From positions 62,001 through 126,000 of the forward strand of contig CCRI01000005.1 of the NCBI GenBank assembly GCA_000985875.1: a stretch of 64,000 nucleotides of DNA. Direction: 5' to 3'. The DNA is from Neorhizobium galegae bv. officinalis (GTDB taxonomy: Bacteria > Pseudomonadota > Alphaproteobacteria > Rhizobiales > Rhizobiaceae). The notes below the pieces were generated by a model. It ran no database searches. It had not been told where the DNA came from and saw only the letters and a list, made by a program, of their open reading frames with translations. Both the position numbers and the translations under genes were made by a program. Below are positions 51,761-60,207 of this stretch, piece after piece. How positions within the stretch are numbered: the stretch's first letter is position 1; every line of letters begins with the position of its first letter.

Positions 51761-52939
51761 TTACTTGGCTTCCGCCTTTTCCGGATCCTTGAGATCCTTG
51801 AACGTCTGGAACTCGACGTTCTGCAGCTCGCCGTTTACGTCCTTGACCTCGCGCATGTAGATGTTCTGGATGATATCGCGGGTTTCCGGATCGATCGAGA
51901 CGGGACCACGCGGGCTCGTCCACGAGAGGCCCTTGACGGCGGCCATGAAGGCCGGGCCGGTAACGTCGCCTTTGGTCTTTTCGAGCGCCGCGTAGATCAG
52001 CGCCATGCCGTCGTAGCCGCCAACCGACATGAAGTTCGGGCGCATGTCGGAATTGGCCTTCTTGAAGGCTGCGACATAGGCCTTGTTTTCCGGGCTGTCA
52101 TGGGCGGTCGCATAAAAATGGCCGGTAATGGTGCCGATTGCCGGCTTGCCCATCGAGTTGAGGATATCGTCGTCGGTCACGTCGCCGGTCGCGATCAGCT
52201 TGATACCGGCATCGGCAAGGCCACGGTCGGCGAACTGCTTCATGAACAGCGAACCGGCACCCGACGGAAGGAAGACAAAAACCGCATCGGGCTTGGCGTC
52301 ACGGACGCGCTGCAGGAAGGGCGCGAAATCGGGATTGGCGAGCGGGACGCGGACGGCTTCAACGATCTCGCCGCCCTTGGCCTTGAACTCCTTGGTGAAC
52401 CACTTCTCCGCGTCGATGCCTGGACCGTAGTCGGAAACCAGCGTCACGACCTTCCTGATCTTGTTGGCGGCAGCCCAGGTGCCGACCGGAAGGGAGTACT
52501 GCGGCAGGGTACCCGAGGTGCGGGTGATGTATTCCGACGCCTTGGTAATGGAGGCCGTGCCGGCAGCCATGACCACGGAGGGGATCTTCGCCTGGGTCGC
52601 GACCGGGGCGACCGCCATGGCGAGCGGCGTCAGGCCGAAGCCGGCCAGAACCTTGGCGCCGTCGTTGACCACCAATTCCTGGGCGATGCGGCGGGTCTGG
52701 TCGGCCGTGCCGGCGTCGTCGCGGATGACGAGCTCGATCTTCTTGCCGGCAACCGTGTCGCCCTTCATCGCCATGAAGGTCTTGACGCCGGCCGAAACCT
52801 GACGGCCGGTCGATGCAAACGGACCGGTCATCGGCAGGATGAGGCCGATCTTGATGGTTTCCTGGGCAGCCGCCGGAATGGCAGCAAGGCAGCTGAGCGC
52901 TACGCCGGCAGCTGCAATGAGCATTCTTCTGTTCAGCAT
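51761..52939 (-). CDS. livK: ABC transporter substrate-binding protein, LivK family (paralogue 1)
   Basis: A 392-residue periplasmic binding protein. Signal: RRMLIAAAGVALSCLAAIPA, cleavage after AAA/AQ. The mature protein begins ETIKIGLILPMTGPFASTGR, the type I Leu/Ile/Val-binding fold opener (described here as GLILPMTGPFASTG). ATG 52939 follows GGAGGAAAT. It is very similar along its length to the protein at 58915-60084, including ANPDFAPFLQRVRDAKPDAV and DIIQ(N/D)IYMREVK. The ligand is not evident; relatives bind branched amino acids, amides, urea or aromatic acids. Confidence 0.93.
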   Translation of the reverse strand: MLNRRMLIAAAGVALSCLAAIPAAAQETIKIGLILPMTGPFASTGRQVSAGVKTFMAMKGDTVAGKKIELVIRDDAGTADQTRRIAQELVVNDGAKVLAGFGLTPLAMAVAPVATQAKIPSVVMAAGTASITKASEYITRTSGTLPQYSLPVGTWAAANKIRKVVTLVSDYGPGIDAEKWFTKEFKAKGGEIVEAVRVPLANPDFAPFLQRVRDAKPDAVFVFLPSGAGSLFMKQFADRGLADAGIKLIATGDVTDDDILNSMGKPAIGTITGHFYATAHDSPENKAYVAAFKKANSDMRPNFMSVGGYDGMALIYAALEKTKGDVTGPAFMAAVKGLSWTSPRGPVSIDPETRDIIQNIYMREVKDVNGELQNVEFQTFKDLKDPEKAEAK

Positions 52940-53031
52940 GTATTTCCTCCTCCGAGTGCGGAATTTTCTTGTCGTGGCCCTTGCTGGACTGGATCCGGAC
53001 GTCAGCCCAGGGCCTGCCATGACCGGTAGCC

Positions 53032-53061
53032 TATATCGTAGACCGCCGATACGTCAGTCAA
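53032..53061 (-). promoter_or_regulatory. Promoter of the liv operon
   Basis: TTGACT (53061-53056), an 18-nt spacer and GATATA (53037-53032) on the minus strand, about 93 bp upstream of the livK start. The identical -35 and -10 hexamers with the same spacing stand in front of the second livK at 60207-60178, and sequence farther upstream (CAGTCAACGG-CCG, then ATTTTC) is shared as well. Confidence 0.6.
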
Positions 53062-53235
53062 CGGGCCGAGATACTTCGACGTCCCACCATTTTCAACTTT
53101 TCGTTAACCTCCATGGCCTCGACACGGCGATTCCCGCGCCAATACCAGACTCTCCACCTCTCTGGCACATTTGCACCTTAGCCCGGCCGCGTCTCCACGC
53201 TCAATCAGTTCATCTGCCGGACTCATAAGTTATGG

Positions 53236-54447
53236 TTATAGCAATCGATCGGACCAGGTGGGCAAAAGCTCCAGGAACGCCTGCTGTGCGGCCGTCGGCA
53301 GCCAGTTCCTTCTCGTCGTCACCCCGATCGGCCGCGATGTGTGGCTGAGGTCGAAGGGCAGTGCCCGCATCAGCCCGCGGGCGATCTCCGCTTCGGCCTG
53401 GAGACGGGATGTGCAGCCGAGATGGTCGGTGGAATCCAGGAGCTCGCGCATCAAGATCAGCGAACCGGTCTCGACGATGCTCTTCGGCGGGCCATTTGCC
53501 GAACCGGCAAAGACGCTGTCGAAATACCGGCGCATCGGCGTCCCGCTCTGGTTGACGACCCAGGGGAAGGCGGCAAGGTCCTCCACGGTCAGCTCCTCCC
53601 GACCGGCCAGCGGATGTGCCTGCCCCGAAACCATGACCACCGTGTCGTGAAACAGAACCTTCTGTTCCACATCCCCGATCGGCGCCGGGACTCGAAGCGC
53701 GCCGATCATGAAATCCACTTCGCCACGGCGCAGAGCACCCAGCAGGTCCGGGTAAGGACCCTCCTGGATCTGGATCGGCAGGTTCGGCCGGATCTTCCGG
53801 AACCCCGCGATCGCCTTCGGCAGCACATAGGATTTGGCAAGCGGCGTCGCGCCGATGACGATCTGGCCGATCTCGGCGGCCGTCAGCTCCGCAAGATCCG
53901 CATCCGCCTGTTCCAGTTCGACAAAGGCGAGCCTTGCCGCCTGAGCGAGCGTATGGGCCGCACGCGTCGCGACGATGCCGTAGGACGTGCGTTCAAACAG
54001 CGGACGCGCCGCCTCCTCTTCGAGCTGGCTGACGGCGCGATAGACCGCTGGCTGGCTGAGGTCCAGTCGGGCCGCCGCAAGCGTAAAATTCTCGGTTTCC
54101 CGAACCGCGATCAGCGATTTCAGCTGCGCGGTCGTCGCCGTTACCCGCAGTCGCGGCGACAGTTCCGACAAGGCGGGATCAAGATATGCGAAGGCACGCT
54201 TGATGCGCAGCGCCAGGATTTCGCCGGCGCCATTGGCAAAAATCCGCTGCGGAGTGCGGGAAAAGAGCGGCAGGCCGGCGGTCTTTTCTATCTTCGACAG
54301 TGCCTGGGTGACCGCAGGCTGGGAGACGAAGCAGAGCTCTGCCGCCTTGGTCACAGAGCCGGTATCGACGACCGCGAGGAACGCTCTCAGGTGCCTGAGG
54401 CTGTGATGCAGGATCGTCGATGACGAGGCGGACCGCGAGGAATTCAT
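53236..54447 (-). CDS. LysR-type regulator with two tandem HTH domains
   Basis: A 403-residue LysR-type regulator, about 100 residues longer than usual. Two LTTR winged HTH units follow each other: HLRAFLAVVDTGSVTKAAEL...SQPAVTQALSKIE (about 18-80) and LKSLIAVRETENFTLAAARL...SQPAVYRAVSQLE (about 107-170). A normal effector-binding domain follows (GQIVIGATPLAKSY, AFPWVVNQSGTP). ATG 54447 starts the first HTH in full. It is co-directional with the liv operon, 296 bp from livK, and probably controls it. The tandem HTH could let one monomer touch two half-sites. Confidence 0.85.
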   Translation of the reverse strand: MNSSRSASSSTILHHSLRHLRAFLAVVDTGSVTKAAELCFVSQPAVTQALSKIEKTAGLPLFSRTPQRIFANGAGEILALRIKRAFAYLDPALSELSPRLRVTATTAQLKSLIAVRETENFTLAAARLDLSQPAVYRAVSQLEEEAARPLFERTSYGIVATRAAHTLAQAARLAFVELEQADADLAELTAAEIGQIVIGATPLAKSYVLPKAIAGFRKIRPNLPIQIQEGPYPDLLGALRRGEVDFMIGALRVPAPIGDVEQKVLFHDTVVMVSGQAHPLAGREELTVEDLAAFPWVVNQSGTPMRRYFDSVFAGSANGPPKSIVETGSLILMRELLDSTDHLGCTSRLQAEAEIARGLMRALPFDLSHTSRPIGVTTRRNWLPTAAQQAFLELLPTWSDRLL

Positions 54448-54546
54448 GATGGGCTCTTCTAGCACATCTGGCAGATGCCGGAAGCGCAAGCCCGGTTACC
54501 GACCGCGTCTCCGCGGCTGCCACCCCTTCCTTGCCGCCCCCGCCCC

Positions 54547-55479
54547 TTATTTGGCCTCGTTGGAAACGGCTTCCCTGACCGCCAGCTCGGCCATGGCGAG
54601 CGCCGCCTCGCGGGTCCTGGCGGCGGCGATGAACCGGCCATTGTGGCAGAAGCTCGCGCCCTCGACGCCGCAGGCTGCCTCGAGATCCCGATCGGTCAGG
54701 CCGGCCCAGGCCGCCGGCAGATCGGCGCGCACCTCGAAACCTTCGTCCGCACGGCGGATAGTCGTGAGGCACCAGTCCTTGTCACGCGGGTGAACGACGA
54801 ACAACAGATGATCGGCGCCTGCCTTGATGATCGCCGGGCGGAATGGCATCCCAGCCGGCAATTCCAGAATGCGCCCTTCGCCCGTAGCCACGATCGCCTG
54901 ATGCACGAGTGCCTCGGCCCGCAATTTTGCGGCGCTCTGGGCAATCCTTGCCTCGACGAAACTGCGGGCAATGGCCAGTGCCGCGTGGAAACCGCGGTTT
55001 TCCGCTTCCGGATCGGTCTCGTCGAAAACGGGTTTCAGGGTTTCGAGGAGAGATGGCAGGGTGAGCCCAGCCAGCGGCCCCGCAATCGAAGGGCTGAGCG
55101 CACCATTGTCCATCAGATCGACCGGAAGCACGAAGCTCGCATCGAAAGAGGCGTGCAAGGTCTCGACATGAGCCCCGGGAAGGCCCAGCGCGGCGAGATA
55201 ATCACGGCCATAATGCTTCCAGACCAATCCGAACGAGCTGTAAGGCTGGCCATCGTCCCGCAGCGGCGCGCCGCGCTGGTGGTGATCGAAGACTTGCGCC
55301 GCAGCGTCATAGGCGCCGCCGACGTCGTAGATGATGCGGTCGGCACCGGGTGTAATCCATTCGGGCGCGCGGCTGCGAACGATCCGAGCCTTCGGAAAAA
55401 GCCGGGTCAGGACGACGCTCGACAGCAGTTCGTCGGCATGAAAGCCACCCGAATGGGTGACGAGAAAATCTGGGGTCAT
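54547..55479 (-). CDS. MYG1-family (UPF0160) metal-dependent exonuclease-like protein
   Basis: A 310-residue member of the MYG1 family, a DHH-related metal-dependent hydrolase group widespread in eukaryotes, where MYG1 is a 3'-5' RNA exonuclease, and patchy in bacteria. HSGGFHADELLS near residue 10 and DVGGAYDAAAQVFDHHQRG near 50-68 hold the metal-binding His/Asp residues; a second DHH-like part is in SIEVS-type C-terminal sequence not clearly recognised. ATG 55479 is chosen since the HSGGFHAD motif is at the very start in homologues. It precedes lysR in the same orientation, about 100 bp away. Confidence 0.82.
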   Translation of the reverse strand: MTPDFLVTHSGGFHADELLSSVVLTRLFPKARIVRSRAPEWITPGADRIIYDVGGAYDAAAQVFDHHQRGAPLRDDGQPYSSFGLVWKHYGRDYLAALGLPGAHVETLHASFDASFVLPVDLMDNGALSPSIAGPLAGLTLPSLLETLKPVFDETDPEAENRGFHAALAIARSFVEARIAQSAAKLRAEALVHQAIVATGEGRILELPAGMPFRPAIIKAGADHLLFVVHPRDKDWCLTTIRRADEGFEVRADLPAAWAGLTDRDLEAACGVEGASFCHNGRFIAAARTREAALAMAELAVREAVSNEAK

Positions 55480-55604
55480 GCCGGAATGCGCCTCGTGGTT
55501 CGCTGAAGGTCGGTTTGCAGTCCGCACCTGATAGCCATTGCCGGACGCCTGCTCAACCCGTCATTCGCCCGTTTGAACACGTATACAGCGTCCATATGAG
55601 CGCT

Positions 55605-56087
55605 TCAGGAGATTGCGAGGACCTCCAGCTCCTGATCGCCGACGCTGACGACATCGCCGACAGCCTTGCCCATCAGCAGCCTGGCCACCGGGGAAACGAA
55701 AGAGATCGATCCGGTCTTGGGATCCGCTTCATCCTCTCCGACGATTCGATAGGTCTGAACGCGCCCATCGTCACGGCTAAAGGTCACCGTGCTGCCGAAA
55801 GCGACATTCTCGATCGACGTCGGGTTCGGAACGAGCTGGGCCGTGTGAACTCTCGCTGCAAAATAGCGCGCATCACGCATGGGATTTGCCTGCTGCCGCC
55901 GCCGTTCATTGACGTCCTCGATCGCGCTCGCCGCGCCATAGGCTTCGCGCGCATCCCGGAGCTGCAATTCCAAAGCCTTCAACCCCGCTTCCGTCACCAA
56001 GTTCGGGTGCGGCGAAATCGGACGGTCGGGCAGCAGGGTTTCCGAAGCGGTTTCGGAACTCTCTTCCTTGGTGAAGGCAACACTCAA
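55605..56087 (-). CDS. GreA/GreB-family transcription elongation factor-like protein
   Basis: A 160-residue protein with the C-terminal GreA/GreB FKBP-like domain (FGSTVTFSRDDGRVQTYRIVGEDEADPKTG, written here as the VTF...YRIVGEDEAD block near 90-120) and an N-terminal helical part (LKALELQLRDAREAYG). Ending SVGDQELEVLAI is typical. True GreA has a longer coiled coil with an acidic tip; here the coil is short, so it may be a Gre-like factor rather than GreA. The start is a TTG at 56087 with ACGGAG eight bases upstream, giving the homologue-like N-terminus SVAFTKEESSETASE. Confidence 0.75.
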   Translation of the reverse strand: MSVAFTKEESSETASETLLPDRPISPHPNLVTEAGLKALELQLRDAREAYGAASAIEDVNERRRQQANPMRDARYFAARVHTAQLVPNPTSIENVAFGSTVTFSRDDGRVQTYRIVGEDEADPKTGSISFVSPVARLLMGKAVGDVVSVGDQELEVLAIS

Positions 56088-56337
56088 TCTCAAACTCCGT
56101 CTGGTAGGGCGCACCCGCGACACATGGAACGCCTTGGCCCGCCATTTGTCGGACCCATGCATACGACAACAACGCAACAACCGCCAATCTCGATCCATCG
56201 GAGCATCCCGCGCGCGGCAACCTGCGCTTCACTACTCGGCGGACACCAAATCGCTGCCCGAATTCCCTGGCGGTGGACCCGGGGGACTACCTGAACTGCC
56301 AGTGGACGGTTCCAGATCTTTCTCCTATCGATTGCTC

Positions 56338-57245
56338 ATGAAATCGTCGCTCGATCATATACCACCGCGCAAACAGCGAGAGCTCGGCAGGGTCCTGGAA
56401 ATCCTGCACGAGGAATTCGAGGACGCCCTGAAACAGGGCACGGCCGAGTTCAAGAAGCGCGGCCGGATCCTGAAAATCATCCTGTTCGGCTCCTATGCCA
56501 AGGGCGGCCGGGTCGACGAGCCGTTCACCATGAAGGGCTATCGCTCCGACTTCGATCTGCTGATTATCGTCAACGACCGCAGGCTCTGCGAATTCGCCGA
56601 CTATTGGTACAAGGCCGCCGACCGGCTGATCCGCGACAAGTCGATCGAAACACCGGTGAGTTTCATCGTCCATTCCAGGCGGGAGGTGAACACCTATCTG
56701 AAGGAGGGACAGTACTTCTTCTCCGATATCCGCAAGGAAGGCATCGTCCTTTATGAACTTGACGATGAGCCGCTTGTGGAGCCGCAGGCTCTTTCGCCGG
56801 TAGATCGGCTGCGGGTTGCGAGGGAGCATTTTGAACAGCGATCTACGACAGCGCGGAATCTGAAGACTCTTGCGATGTCAGCGATTCAAGCCGGTATACC
56901 CACGAGGCCGCGTTTCTTCTCCATCAATCGCTTGAGCAGACCTATTCCTGCGTGCTCCTCACGCTCACGAATTACGGCCCGCCCTCCCACAACATCAAAT
57001 TCCTGCGCTCGCTTGCCGAGGAGCAGGACCGGCGTCTGGCCGAGGCGTTCCCGCGCGATCAGCACCGCGAGCGCGCCTGGTTCAACACGCTCAACGAAGC
57101 CTATGTGAAGGCGCGGTACTCCAAACATTACGAGATCAGCGAGGAGGCGCTCTCGTGGCTCGGAGAACGGACCAGCCTGCTGCTGGAGTTGGTCATAGAC
57201 GTATGCACGGAGCACCTCAAAATGCTTGAGCGGAATAGCGACTAG
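56338..57245 (+). pseudogene. Nucleotidyltransferase-HEPN protein gene split by a frameshift
   Basis: From ATG 56338 the frame encodes a nucleotidyltransferase domain with LFGSYAKGGR (Gly51-Ser52) and SDFDLLIIV (Asp71, Asp73), the metal site. After EHFEQ at 56838 the homology continues only in the next frame: YDSAESE, then THEAAFLLHQSLEQTYSC and NYGPPSHNIKFLRSL, a HEPN domain ending at 57245. One missing base near 56839-56840 explains the switch; the first frame runs on into unrelated Arg/Ser-rich sequence. Restored, it would be about 302 residues. A sequencing error remains possible. Adjacent parDE genes support an accessory, defence-related location. Confidence 0.75.
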
Positions 57246-57295
57246 CGAATTCTATCAGTGGGCGAATGGCCGGTCAAAACCGGTCGCCTTGATTA

Positions 57296-57312
57296 GATTT
57301 GAACCTACGACC
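57296..57312 (-). other. tRNA 3'-end-like fragment (T-arm of initiator tRNA type)
   Basis: The minus strand reads GGTCGTAGGTTCAAATC, which as far as I recall is identical over 17 bases to the variable/T-arm segment of alphaproteobacterial initiator tRNA-Met. The rest of the tRNA is absent: the bases after it do not pair as an acceptor stem. Such pieces remain at sites where an element once integrated at a tRNA 3' end. Match is from memory only. Confidence 0.3.
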
Positions 57313-57394
57313 ACTTGGTGGCCGACTGGGGCGGGTTGGATAGTCATTCGGCTCCAGGCGTCGTGTACTGCTCCGAATACAATAGACATCCCTT

Positions 57395-57426
57395 GCATAC
57401 GGTACGCCAATCGCATACCATTACGC
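57395..57426 (+). promoter_or_regulatory. Tandem repeats upstream of parDE (candidate autoregulatory operator)
   Basis: GCATACGGTACGC (57395-57407) and GCATACCATTACGC (57413-57426) repeat with an 18-bp period, ending 21 bp before the parD start. Ribbon-helix-helix antitoxins usually bind such tandem sites. The ribosome site GGAGG for parD follows at 57434. Confidence 0.45.
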
Positions 57427-57447
57427 GTAAGTCGGAGGCTGAAAAGT

Positions 57448-57726
57448 ATGGCGACGGTCGAGAAAATTACGATTGCACTGACATCCGAAATGGCGGGCTT
57501 TGTGCGAAGCGCGGTCGATGCTGGCGAATATGCATCGACGAGCGAAGCCATCCGTGATGCCGTCCGCGAGTGGAAGGAGCGACGTGATTTACTCGGCTAT
57601 ACCGTCGAGGATTTGCGAGTGCTCGTGCAGGAGGGCATCGAAAGCGGCCCAAGTTCGCGCACGACAATGGCAGAGGTAAAAGCTACAGCGCGCGAACGAT
57701 TAGAATCCTCACGACACGAACGCTAA
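57448..57726 (+). CDS. parD: ParD-family antitoxin
   Basis: A 92-residue antitoxin. KITIALTSEMAGFVRSAVDAGEYAST followed by SEAIRDAVREWKERR is the ribbon-helix-helix DNA-binding part of ParD/CopG-type antitoxins; the charged C-terminal half would cover the toxin. GGAGG lies upstream of ATG 57448. The toxin gene starts 2 bp after its stop. Lower GC and the broken neighbour gene hint at acquisition, though codon use is not strikingly different. Confidence 0.9.
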   Translation: MATVEKITIALTSEMAGFVRSAVDAGEYASTSEAIRDAVREWKERRDLLGYTVEDLRVLVQEGIESGPSSRTTMAEVKATARERLESSRHER

Positions 57727-57728
57727 CC

Positions 57729-58022
57729 GTGCTTCCAGTTATCCGAACCAATCGTGCGGACGAGGACCTGATAGAGATATGGTCCTACATAGCCGTTGAC
57801 AACATATCTGCAGCTGACCGTGTTCTTGACGCGATTGAAGCACGCTGGGACAATCTCGCCCGACACCCCTACTCGGGAGTTGCGCGCGACGATATCGCGC
57901 CTGGACTTCGGCATCTCGTCTCAGGTGAATATCTGACTCTTTATCGGCTCAGTGGCGGTACCATTGAAATCGTCCGCGTCCTGCATGGGCGCAGAAAGAT
58001 ATCATCCAAAGTCAATATATGA
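57729..58022 (+). CDS. parE: ParE/RelE-superfamily toxin
   Basis: A 97-residue toxin: RTNRADEDLIEIWSYIA at the start, HPYSGVARDDIAPGLRHL in the middle and a C-terminal YLTLYRL...VLHGRRKI strand pair, which are the ParE hallmarks. ParE toxins act on DNA gyrase, while related RelE proteins cleave mRNA; the sequence fits ParE better. It begins with GTG at 57729 directly after parD. Intact, so the pair is probably functional. Confidence 0.9.
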   Translation: MLPVIRTNRADEDLIEIWSYIAVDNISAADRVLDAIEARWDNLARHPYSGVARDDIAPGLRHLVSGEYLTLYRLSGGTIEIVRVLHGRRKISSKVNI

Positions 58023-58147
58023 ACGGCGGGCTTACGGTGCCCTTCATATAGACCCGGATCGCATCCGTTGTCAGGCGTAAGCATACTTATGGAACCGTCG
58101 TCAGTTGATGTCGGCTTCCGACGGCGAGATCTACCCGATCGCCCAAT

Positions 58148-58600
58148 CTACGATATATGAAAATGGTACGGCTGCGACGCACTGAGGAATGACACGGTAG
58201 GCTCAGTCTCGGGTTTTCGGTTCTTCCAGTGACTGAGGTAAGCGACAATTGCCGCGGCGTCCGGAGAGCTGAACCGAAATTCCGGCATCTCCGGGTGTGC
58301 GGTCGTTATCCCCTCGACCAGCGCCTCCATCAGGAATTCCACGTCGTAGCGCTGATGAAGGTCCCTGAAATGCGGAGCAGCCGCAAGCGGGCTATCGCCT
58401 GTTTTGCCGATGGCGTGACAGACGGAACAGTTGTCCGAGACGAGGTCGTGACCTCGCTTTGTAGTGGCAGGCTCAGACGCACTGGCATGGGCGGCACCAA
58501 CGAAAACGACTATCCCCACGAAGAGCTTCAGGCCAAACTGAATGGTTGCCTTAGTCGCGATTTCTGACCATCGGCGACGGCTGTGCACTGTGAAATACAT
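58148..58600 (-). CDS. Monoheme c-type cytochrome
   Basis: A 150-residue exported cytochrome. An N-terminal hydrophobic segment (FGLKLFVGIVVFVGAAHA) acts as signal peptide or anchor; the heme site is CSVCH near residue 55 of the reading from ATG 58600, and a distal Met is available in HPEMPEFRF. The end of the domain, AAAIVAYLSHWKNRKP, is the usual C-terminal helix. No oxidase or dehydrogenase gene is adjacent. An upstream in-frame start at 58714 would precede the signal with non-hydrophobic sequence, so ATG 58600 is preferred. Confidence 0.82.
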   Translation of the reverse strand: MYFTVHSRRRWSEIATKATIQFGLKLFVGIVVFVGAAHASASEPATTKRGHDLVSDNCSVCHAIGKTGDSPLAAAPHFRDLHQRYDVEFLMEALVEGITTAHPEMPEFRFSSPDAAAIVAYLSHWKNRKPETEPTVSFLSASQPYHFHIS

Positions 58601-58914
58601 CGGAGACCTCGTGATCGATGGATCGCTCACGAATGATTTCACGGGCGACAGTAACGTCGCGATCAACGCGAAGTTGGCACAAGGACCATGATTGTGGCTT
58701 TTCAACGTGCTCAATTAGCGATGGATCTAGCCGCCAACGAACGAACCAAGGAACAACGGGGCGGTCGGCCGCTAATTCAACGCCGATCGCGCGAGACTCT
58801 CCGTGGGAAAAGCTCCATTCAAGCGCAACGTTCGCCCCGGGCCGTAAGCAGGCCCAAAACCAAAAATGGCGGACCAAAGCCCGCCATTCCTATCTTGGCA
58901 ATACCAACCTCGCC
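58601..58914. other. Intergenic stretch, no gene, with the livK2 terminator
   Basis: These 314 bp separate the cytochrome gene from the second livK. A terminator hairpin lies at 58862-58888. The rest should contain the cytochrome promoter, but no convincing -35/-10 pair or conserved frame stands out. Confidence 0.5.
58862..58888 (-). terminator. Probable Rho-independent terminator of the second livK gene
   Basis: AATGGCGG (58865-58872) and CCGCCATT (58881-58888) form a perfect 8-bp stem with an 8-nt loop; on the minus strand UUUUU follows (58866-58862), about 27 bp past the stop at 58915. Confidence 0.75.
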
Positions 58915-60084
58915 TTACTTGGCGTTCGGGTCCTTGATCTTCGGGAAGGTCGCGAATTCAACGTTGTAGAGTTCGCCGTTTACTTCCTTGACTTCGCGCA
59001 TGTAGATGTCCTGGATGATATCGCGGGTGGCCGGATCGATGGTGATCGGGCCACGCGGGCTCGTCCAAGTGGCGCCCTTCATGGCTTCGATGAGCTTGGT
59101 CCCGTCGGTATCGCCATTGGTCTTCTTCAGCGCCATATAGGCGAGCGTCATGGCGTCATAGCCGCCGACCGACATGAAGTTCGGGCGCATGTTGTTGGCA
59201 GCCTTCTTGACCTGGGCGACGAAAGCCTTGTTTTCCGGGCTGTCGTGCAGGGCCGAATAGAAATGGCCGGTGATGACGCCCTTGGCGACCGCGCCCATGC
59301 CGTTCAGCAGGTCGTCGTCGGTGACGTCGCCGGTGGCAATCAGCTTGATGCCGGCGTCGGCCAGGCCGCGGTCGACATACTGCTTCATGAACTGCGCACC
59401 GATGCCGGCCGGCACGAAGGCGAAGACCGCGTCGGGCTTGGCGTCACGGACGCGCTGCAGGAAGGGGGCGAAATCCGGGTTCGCCAAAGGCACGCGGATC
59501 GCCTCGACGATCGTGCCGCCGTCTTTCTTGAACTGGTTGGTGAACCCCTGCTCGATATCGATCCCCGGGCCGTAATCGGAGACCAGCGTCACCACCTTCT
59601 TCAGGTTGTTCTGCACCGCCCAGGTGGCCACCGGAACGGCGGACTGTGGGCCGCCCATCGAGGTGCGGACGTAGTATTGCGACTGCGGCATGATCGCCGA
59701 GGTCGTAGCCGAGGTGATGATCGCCGGGATCTTCGCCTGGTTGAGAACCGGCGCAACCGACATGGCAAGCGGCGTCAAGCCAAAGCCCATCAGCATCTTG
59801 GCGCCGTCGTTGACGACGAGTTCCTGGGCGATGCGGCGGGTCTGGTCGGCGACACCACCGTCGTCGCGCAGCACGACTTCGATCTTCTTGCCGGCGACGG
59901 TATCGCCGTTCAGCGCCATATAGGCCTTGACGCCCGCTTCGACCTGGCGGCCGGTGGATGCGAACGGGCCGGTCATCGGCAGGATAAGGCCGATCTTGAC
60001 CGTCTCCTGCGCGGACGCCGGAATGGCAACGAGCCCGCCCATGGCGAGACCGGCCGCAGCCATCAATGTTCTTCTGGTGATCAT
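58915..60084 (-). CDS. ABC transporter substrate-binding protein, LivK family (paralogue 2, orphan)
   Basis: A 389-residue periplasmic binding protein, near-collinear with the one at 51761-52939: both open with the same GLILPMTGPFASTGRQV segment and share VVTLVSDYGPGID and GLADAGIKLIATGDVTDDD. Differences cluster around the ligand cleft (AAGTASITKAS against TSATTSAIMPQSQ), so the ligand may differ. Twin-Arg-like ITRRTLMAAAG precedes the signal core. No permease or ATPase genes accompany it; it has its own promoter and terminator and may share the LivHMGF membrane complex 7 kb away. Confidence 0.92.
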   Translation of the reverse strand: MITRRTLMAAAGLAMGGLVAIPASAQETVKIGLILPMTGPFASTGRQVEAGVKAYMALNGDTVAGKKIEVVLRDDGGVADQTRRIAQELVVNDGAKMLMGFGLTPLAMSVAPVLNQAKIPAIITSATTSAIMPQSQYYVRTSMGGPQSAVPVATWAVQNNLKKVVTLVSDYGPGIDIEQGFTNQFKKDGGTIVEAIRVPLANPDFAPFLQRVRDAKPDAVFAFVPAGIGAQFMKQYVDRGLADAGIKLIATGDVTDDDLLNGMGAVAKGVITGHFYSALHDSPENKAFVAQVKKAANNMRPNFMSVGGYDAMTLAYMALKKTNGDTDGTKLIEAMKGATWTSPRGPITIDPATRDIIQDIYMREVKEVNGELYNVEFATFPKIKDPNAK

Positions 60085-60177
60085 TCTCTTTCCTCCTCTA
60101 AGACGAACTGTTCTCAAAACTCCTGTCGACGGGCCGCGTCCTCCTTGCGGCCTCCGGCCCATCACAACCTGTCGGGA

Positions 60178-60207
60178 TATATCGGGGACATCGCGATCAA
60201 CAGTCAA
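60178..60207 (-). promoter_or_regulatory. Promoter of the orphan livK paralogue
   Basis: TTGACT (60207-60202), 18-nt spacer, GATATA (60183-60178), about 94 bp upstream of the start at 60084. Hexamers, spacing and distance to the gene are the same as at 53061-53032 in front of livK paralogue 1, so the promoter was copied with the gene and has been kept. Confidence 0.6.
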
